From Beroe ovata (taxonomy: Eukaryota > Ctenophora > Nuda > Beroida > Beroidae), in contig CAMPET010000056.1 in NCBI GenBank assembly GCA_946803715.1, forward strand, positions 191,967-202,150: a stretch of 10,184 nt of DNA. The letters are read 5' to 3'. The position numbers and the translations under genes are program-made. The notes beneath the pieces are model-generated. The model saw nothing but the letters and a program-made list of their open reading frames with translations, searched no databases and was not told the DNA's origin. Positions 7,440-10,184 of this stretch are shown piece after piece. Position 1 is the first letter of the stretch. Every line of letters starts with the position of its first letter.

Positions 7440-10131
7440 ACACATACCTGCTATGTTCCATGTTGTGAAGCTTGTCGGCATCTCTAACTGCCTCTTCATG
7501 CATGTCTAGTTCCTGGTAGCAAACTACTCTTCTAATGTAAGCTTTGATGTAATGTTCGTCTAATCCAATCGCTGCGTTACACGCCTGCCAAAATGCCAAA
7601 TGTAACTCACATTAGAACGCTTATCATCCGCACATGTTAAAATAACGGGTACGGTGGGCTAGATATGTTAATCATCATTTAGATATGAGATTTGTCAAAC
7701 AGAAATATCGTTGATACGTTGCATATTTCAACAGGGTATTTATTCCTGTTTATCTCTCCCACAAAGTGGTCTCCTCCTACCTTCAGAGCTTCCTCGTAGT
7801 TCCTCAACTTCATGTGAACTGCTGCCACATTCCCGTGCAGCTTAGCGTTGGTCAGCTTGTTATTCGGACAAATCTGGAGCGCGGCTTTGTACAGCTTCAG
7901 TGCTTCCTCGTTATTACCACTCGTGAAGGCAGCGTTCCCCTTCTGTTTTGTTGCTTCCAGTTCCTTAACATCCTGGGAATGGACAGCAGCGTTAGAAATT
8001 ATATACTAACATTAAATTCGGATATGCTTCATTCGTAAATAGTTCGCATTATTCAGTTTTGTTTACAATAAGAGTACCTTGATGGCAACTCTCGCTTTAG
8101 AGTGGTCAGGGTCCACCCTCAGCACTTGGAGGAAGTGTTGTCGAGCCTTGTCGAGCTGATCCTAATGGGGAGGGGGGTGTCAGGGGGAGCAGAGAGTAAT
8201 TATTCCGAGTATTTCATACAAGACATCATAAGATGTCAGCCCGAGTATATGTGAGACTTCTAATTCTTTGAAAAATTTCAAATCTCTCCTAATTAGGGAA
8301 TGATGCCAGGCCATTCATAAACAAATGATGACATTACCATTAACCAATGATACCGTCAACTTGACAGATTCAGCATCGTTACAAAAATAAACGATAGCTT
8401 CGTCAAACATTCGTGTTCAGGTTCAATGTGTCGATCCAGACGCTCGGACAATTATCTTTCAGTATTGATCCTCATTTCTCTTGTCACGACGGCACAAAGC
8501 TCTTCCTCAATGAGAAATGAATTTATGCCACGAGAGTGCGCTGAGAAGAAACCCAGTGATGACGCACTGATCAGATCTCTACACGCAGAGACTATCGAGA
8601 CATGCTGGGAGTTCTGTAAACACATCCCCACGTGTACGGTATTCTCCTATGACAACAACACGTGCGCGTTGTACAGAGGGTTGCTAAACGACGCAACAAC
8701 AACATCTTGTGAAAACTGTACTACAGCATCCAAACAATGCTGCAGCAACTTGTATGTCAATGCAACCATAGACATAAGTGTATATCTTGCAGACAATAAA
8801 TCAGCTTGTCTCAGTGTAGAAAAACGTGCAAATGACACGGTTTACGTGTTGAAATTGTCACCGTGTGAAGGAGCTCACATATGGACACTCTCCACTGGAC
8901 ACGGACAGTTCCAAATACGGTATGGACAGTTTGGACAGTGTCTCGACCAGGGCGACCCCCAATCTGGGCAGAATATCAGTTTGGGGTCGTGTGACTCAGA
9001 GACCTCATTCTGGACAACACAGGACACTTCATCTTGCCCATTGGCTATATTACTACCAATACTGGCTTCGCAATTAGGGAGCAACATGGCATTGGACATT
9101 GTGTTACGACCATATTCAGAACTTGGACCAGTGTGTGAAAGTCCTGTTACTCAGAATGGTAAGATCCTCAATAAACAGTCGATCTATCTACCAGGACAAG
9201 TCATCAAGTTTCGATGCATCAAGGGATATGGAATCGCTAATAGAGGTTATGACAGGGAAATGACAGTCATGTGTGACAAGGAAATGCCTCAGCTGTCATG
9301 TGACAGGACACCCGTGACAGAATGCGGGGAAGGAAGGGAAAACACGTACATTCTGATCACATCAATGCTGGTGCTGGTTATATTCGGGCTAATCCTTACA
9401 AACATTGTTCAGTGTCTACTAAATAGACAGAAAATATCACCAGTCCATACTGTATAGTTGACATTCGCTTATCGGAAATCGCTTCAAAACTTATTTCTAG
9501 CTGTCATGGAACGGCTGTCATGGAAAATGGAAATAAATTGGTGTATTTGCACTGCGCGCGTTTTGCTCGCGTGCGCGTGGTGATAGGATTGTGTGCTTTC
9601 TATGATTCTCATTTCAAAATTTTGCGAAATACGAAATTGTTAGCACTTGTGAATGCGCGTCAGATGGAATTTAGTCTTGTTTACACCATTCTCTAACAGT
9701 CACAGGACATAGTCACGATTGGACAACACACCACTATCCCCATTCCATACATTGAAGTTGTTGGCTACATTGAGTCTATTTAGATAAAATAATCTAGTGG
9801 AAGAAAAAACTGCAGTATTCCTCTGATAGTGTTAACATGAAATAATGAACACTGAATTTACCTGGTAGAAGAGACACAGTCCCTTGACATAGAGAGCACC
9901 AGCATCAAGACTGTTAACTCGCAGCATCTCACTGCGAAAACACACGAGTGTCAGACTGCTATTACATACAGCAGTTATCAGTGACAGTTAGTGTTCAGCG
10001 GTGAAAACTTACTTGGATGATTCTTGAGCCTCGTTGAATCTGCCTAACAGAGCGAGACACTCTGCCCTGCGTGACTTGTAGTGGGTACACGCTGGTGCTA
10101 GTTCCAGTGCACGGTCCAATACGTATACTAC
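6200..10131 (-). CDS. DNAJC7: DNAJC7 (TPR and J domain co-chaperone), 5'-partial
   Basis: Eight exons in transcript order: 10131-10013, 9931-9862, 8161-8078, 7972-7781, 7584-7448, 7060-6853, 6645-6552, 6324-6200. All have GT-AG borders and matching phases, and total 1029 nt (342 aa plus stop), about the last two thirds of human DNAJC7. TPR helices run through residues 1-195 (for example [45 protein letters not shown]). The J domain is at about 219-289, with KDYYKILG, an intact HPD (249-251) for stimulating Hsp70 ATPase, and [18 protein letters not shown] Gly/Phe-rich tail ends FSFSFG as in vertebrates. Known role: cytosolic adaptor between Hsp70 and Hsp90, retaining steroid receptor and other clients. 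The exon at 10131 is internal; the start codon is outside the window. Intron 8162-9861 holds a complete antisense gene. The introns flanking the J-domain exons are dominated by dinucleotide repeats. Confidence 0.96.
6343..6541. repeat. (TG)n microsatellite and compound TACTGCGTACTGTG repeat in DNAJC7 intron
   Basis: Nearly pure TG runs from 6345 to about 6414 (with an ambiguous base at 6376). It is followed by three copies of TACTGCGTACTGTG starting at 6457, 6486 and 6504, then more TG/TTTG. In the DNAJC7 pre-mRNA this whole tract reads as CA repeats and fills most of intron 6325-6551. Confidence 0.92.
7110..7216. repeat. (AC)n / AGACAC microsatellite in DNAJC7 intron
   Basis: CA-rich tract with CAGAGACACACAC and CAGCAAGACACAGAGA variants ending in a pure (AC) run. 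It is followed by an A-rich stretch (7217-7320) with an ambiguous base at 7309. In the DNAJC7 transcript it reads as UG repeats. Confidence 0.9.
7325..7446. repeat. (AC)n microsatellite abutting a DNAJC7 splice donor
   Basis: About 120 bp of CA repeats with rare interruptions reach the donor of exon 7584-7448, so the transcript reads GUAUGUGUGUGUGAGUGUGUG from the first intronic base. Most of intron 7061-7447 is therefore UG repeat. The donor itself is part of the repeat. Confidence 0.92.
8344..8348 (+). promoter_or_regulatory. candidate CCAAT box of nested membrane-protein gene
   Basis: CCAAT lies 78 nt upstream of the ATG at 8426; no TATA box is visible. GTGTTCAG just before the ATG could be a splice acceptor of a 5'UTR intron, so the promoter position is not secure. 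Confidence 0.25.
8426..9457 (+). CDS. type I membrane protein: Apple/PAN-like, ricin-type lobes, CCP-like, TM (nested, intronless)
   Basis: An uninterrupted 343-codon frame. Residues 11-24 ([14 protein letters not shown]) are a signal peptide. Residues 38-106 match an Apple/PAN-like pattern, C38-x21-C-x3-C-x5-C-x9-C80, then C105-C106 after x24, with core [17 protein letters not shown]. Residues 128-153 (C-x18-C-x5-W) and 172-196 (C-x16-C-x6-W, with CLDQGDP and LGSC) resemble two ricin-B trefoil lobes. Residues 237-292 hold four Cys in CCP/sushi order (FRCIKGYG) but lack the usual Trp. A TM helix lies at about 308-330, with a 13-residue cytoplasmic tail. Six Asn-glycosylation sequons support extracellular exposure. 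The gene lies antisense in DNAJC7 intron 8162-9861. A surface carbohydrate or pathogen recognition role is inferred. Lack of introns suggests a compact single-exon gene or an old retrocopy; no poly(A) remnant is seen apart from its own signal. Confidence 0.87.
   Translation: MCRSRRSDNYLSVLILISLVTTAQSSSSMRNEFMPRECAEKKPSDDALIRSLHAETIETCWEFCKHIPTCTVFSYDNNTCALYRGLLNDATTTSCENCTTASKQCCSNLYVNATIDISVYLADNKSACLSVEKRANDTVYVLKLSPCEGAHIWTLSTGHGQFQIRYGQFGQCLDQGDPQSGQNISLGSCDSETSFWTTQDTSSCPLAILLPILASQLGSNMALDIVLRPYSELGPVCESPVTQNGKILNKQSIYLPGQVIKFRCIKGYGIANRGYDREMTVMCDKEMPQLSCDRTPVTECGEGRENTYILITSMLVLVIFGLILTNIVQCLLNRQKISPVHTV
9458..9861. other. 3' flank of nested gene and remainder of DNAJC7 intron
   Basis: This holds the 3'UTR of the nested gene with a 14-bp direct repeat (GCTGTCATGGA at 9500 and 9514), its poly(A) signal, a CpG-rich patch (9548-9577), and then AT-rich intron up to the DNAJC7 exon 9931-9862. 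No further gene is visible. Confidence 0.6.
9532..9537 (+). terminator. poly(A) signal of nested membrane-protein gene
   Basis: AATAAA is 75 nt after the stop codon at 9457 and is followed by TTGGTGTATTTG, a short GU-rich element. A normal short 3'UTR results, and termination would occur well inside the host intron. Confidence 0.7.
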
Positions 10132-10152
10132 CTGTTTTATAGTAGAGGGTGG

Positions 10153-10154
<2 letters not shown>

Positions 10155-10184
<30 letters not shown>
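10155..10184. repeat. (AC)15 microsatellite at window edge
   Basis: A pure AC run continues to the window end. In the DNAJC7 transcript it is a UG repeat about 23 nt upstream of the exon 10131-10013 acceptor, overlapping the branch-point and polypyrimidine region. Confidence 0.95.

Noticed and set aside
8222-8237. GACATC-ATAA-GATGTC hairpin in the DNAJC7 intron
   Set aside because: Six-bp arms are expected by chance in 10 kb.
9500-9524. 14-bp direct repeat GCTGTCATGGA in the nested gene 3'UTR
   Set aside because: Only two copies and no sign of function; noted in the flank entry only.

Overview
The window is nuclear DNA of an animal, most likely an invertebrate with a fairly compact genome. 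Three genes match animal families (UBTD1/2, PLPP4/5 and DNAJC7) and are split by GT-AG introns of about 80 bp to 2.4 kb. Poly(A) signals, a TATA box and (CA)n microsatellites fit a eukaryote. Apple/PAN-like, ricin-type and CCP modules on secreted or membrane proteins fit a sponge or another early-branching or marine invertebrate, but the species cannot be fixed from the sequence. Three ambiguous bases (3177, 6376, 7309) mark assembly uncertainty.

Layout: (1) 1-165, plus strand, last coding exon of a UBTD1/2-type ubiquitin-like protein, followed by about 1.1 kb of 3'UTR/intergenic DNA. (2) 1275-5147, minus strand, a complete six-exon PLPP4/5-type lipid phosphate phosphatase; its spliced CDS of 810 nt gives 269 aa, the normal family length. 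(3) 3889-4678, plus strand, a complete two-exon gene for a small secreted Cys-rich, Glu-rich protein, lying inside PLPP intron 1 in antisense orientation, with its own TATA box and a cluster of bZIP sites. (4) 6200-10131, minus strand, the last eight coding exons of DNAJC7 (TPR repeats, J domain with HPD, C-terminal Gly/Phe tail); the 5' exons lie beyond the right edge. (5) 8426-9457, plus strand, an uninterrupted 343-aa type I membrane protein (Apple/PAN-like, ricin-type lobes, CCP-like, TM), lying antisense inside a 1.7-kb DNAJC7 intron.

The three host genes are conserved housekeeping genes (ubiquitin-like adaptor, lipid phosphatase, Hsp70/Hsp90 co-chaperone) and show no shared pathway. The most striking point is that both nested antisense genes carry the same cysteine scaffold, C-x(21/25)-C-x3-C-x5-C-x(9/11)-C-x24-CC. 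They look like two members of one extracellular recognition family, both lodged in introns of unrelated genes on the opposite strand, about 4 kb apart.

The non-coding DNA is rich in structure: a 29-bp minisatellite, a 21-bp tandem array carrying perfect RFX X-box palindromes, a roughly 200-bp purine tract next to a roughly 209-bp foldback element, and (UG)n/(CA)n tracts in the introns on either side of the DNAJC7 J-domain exons.
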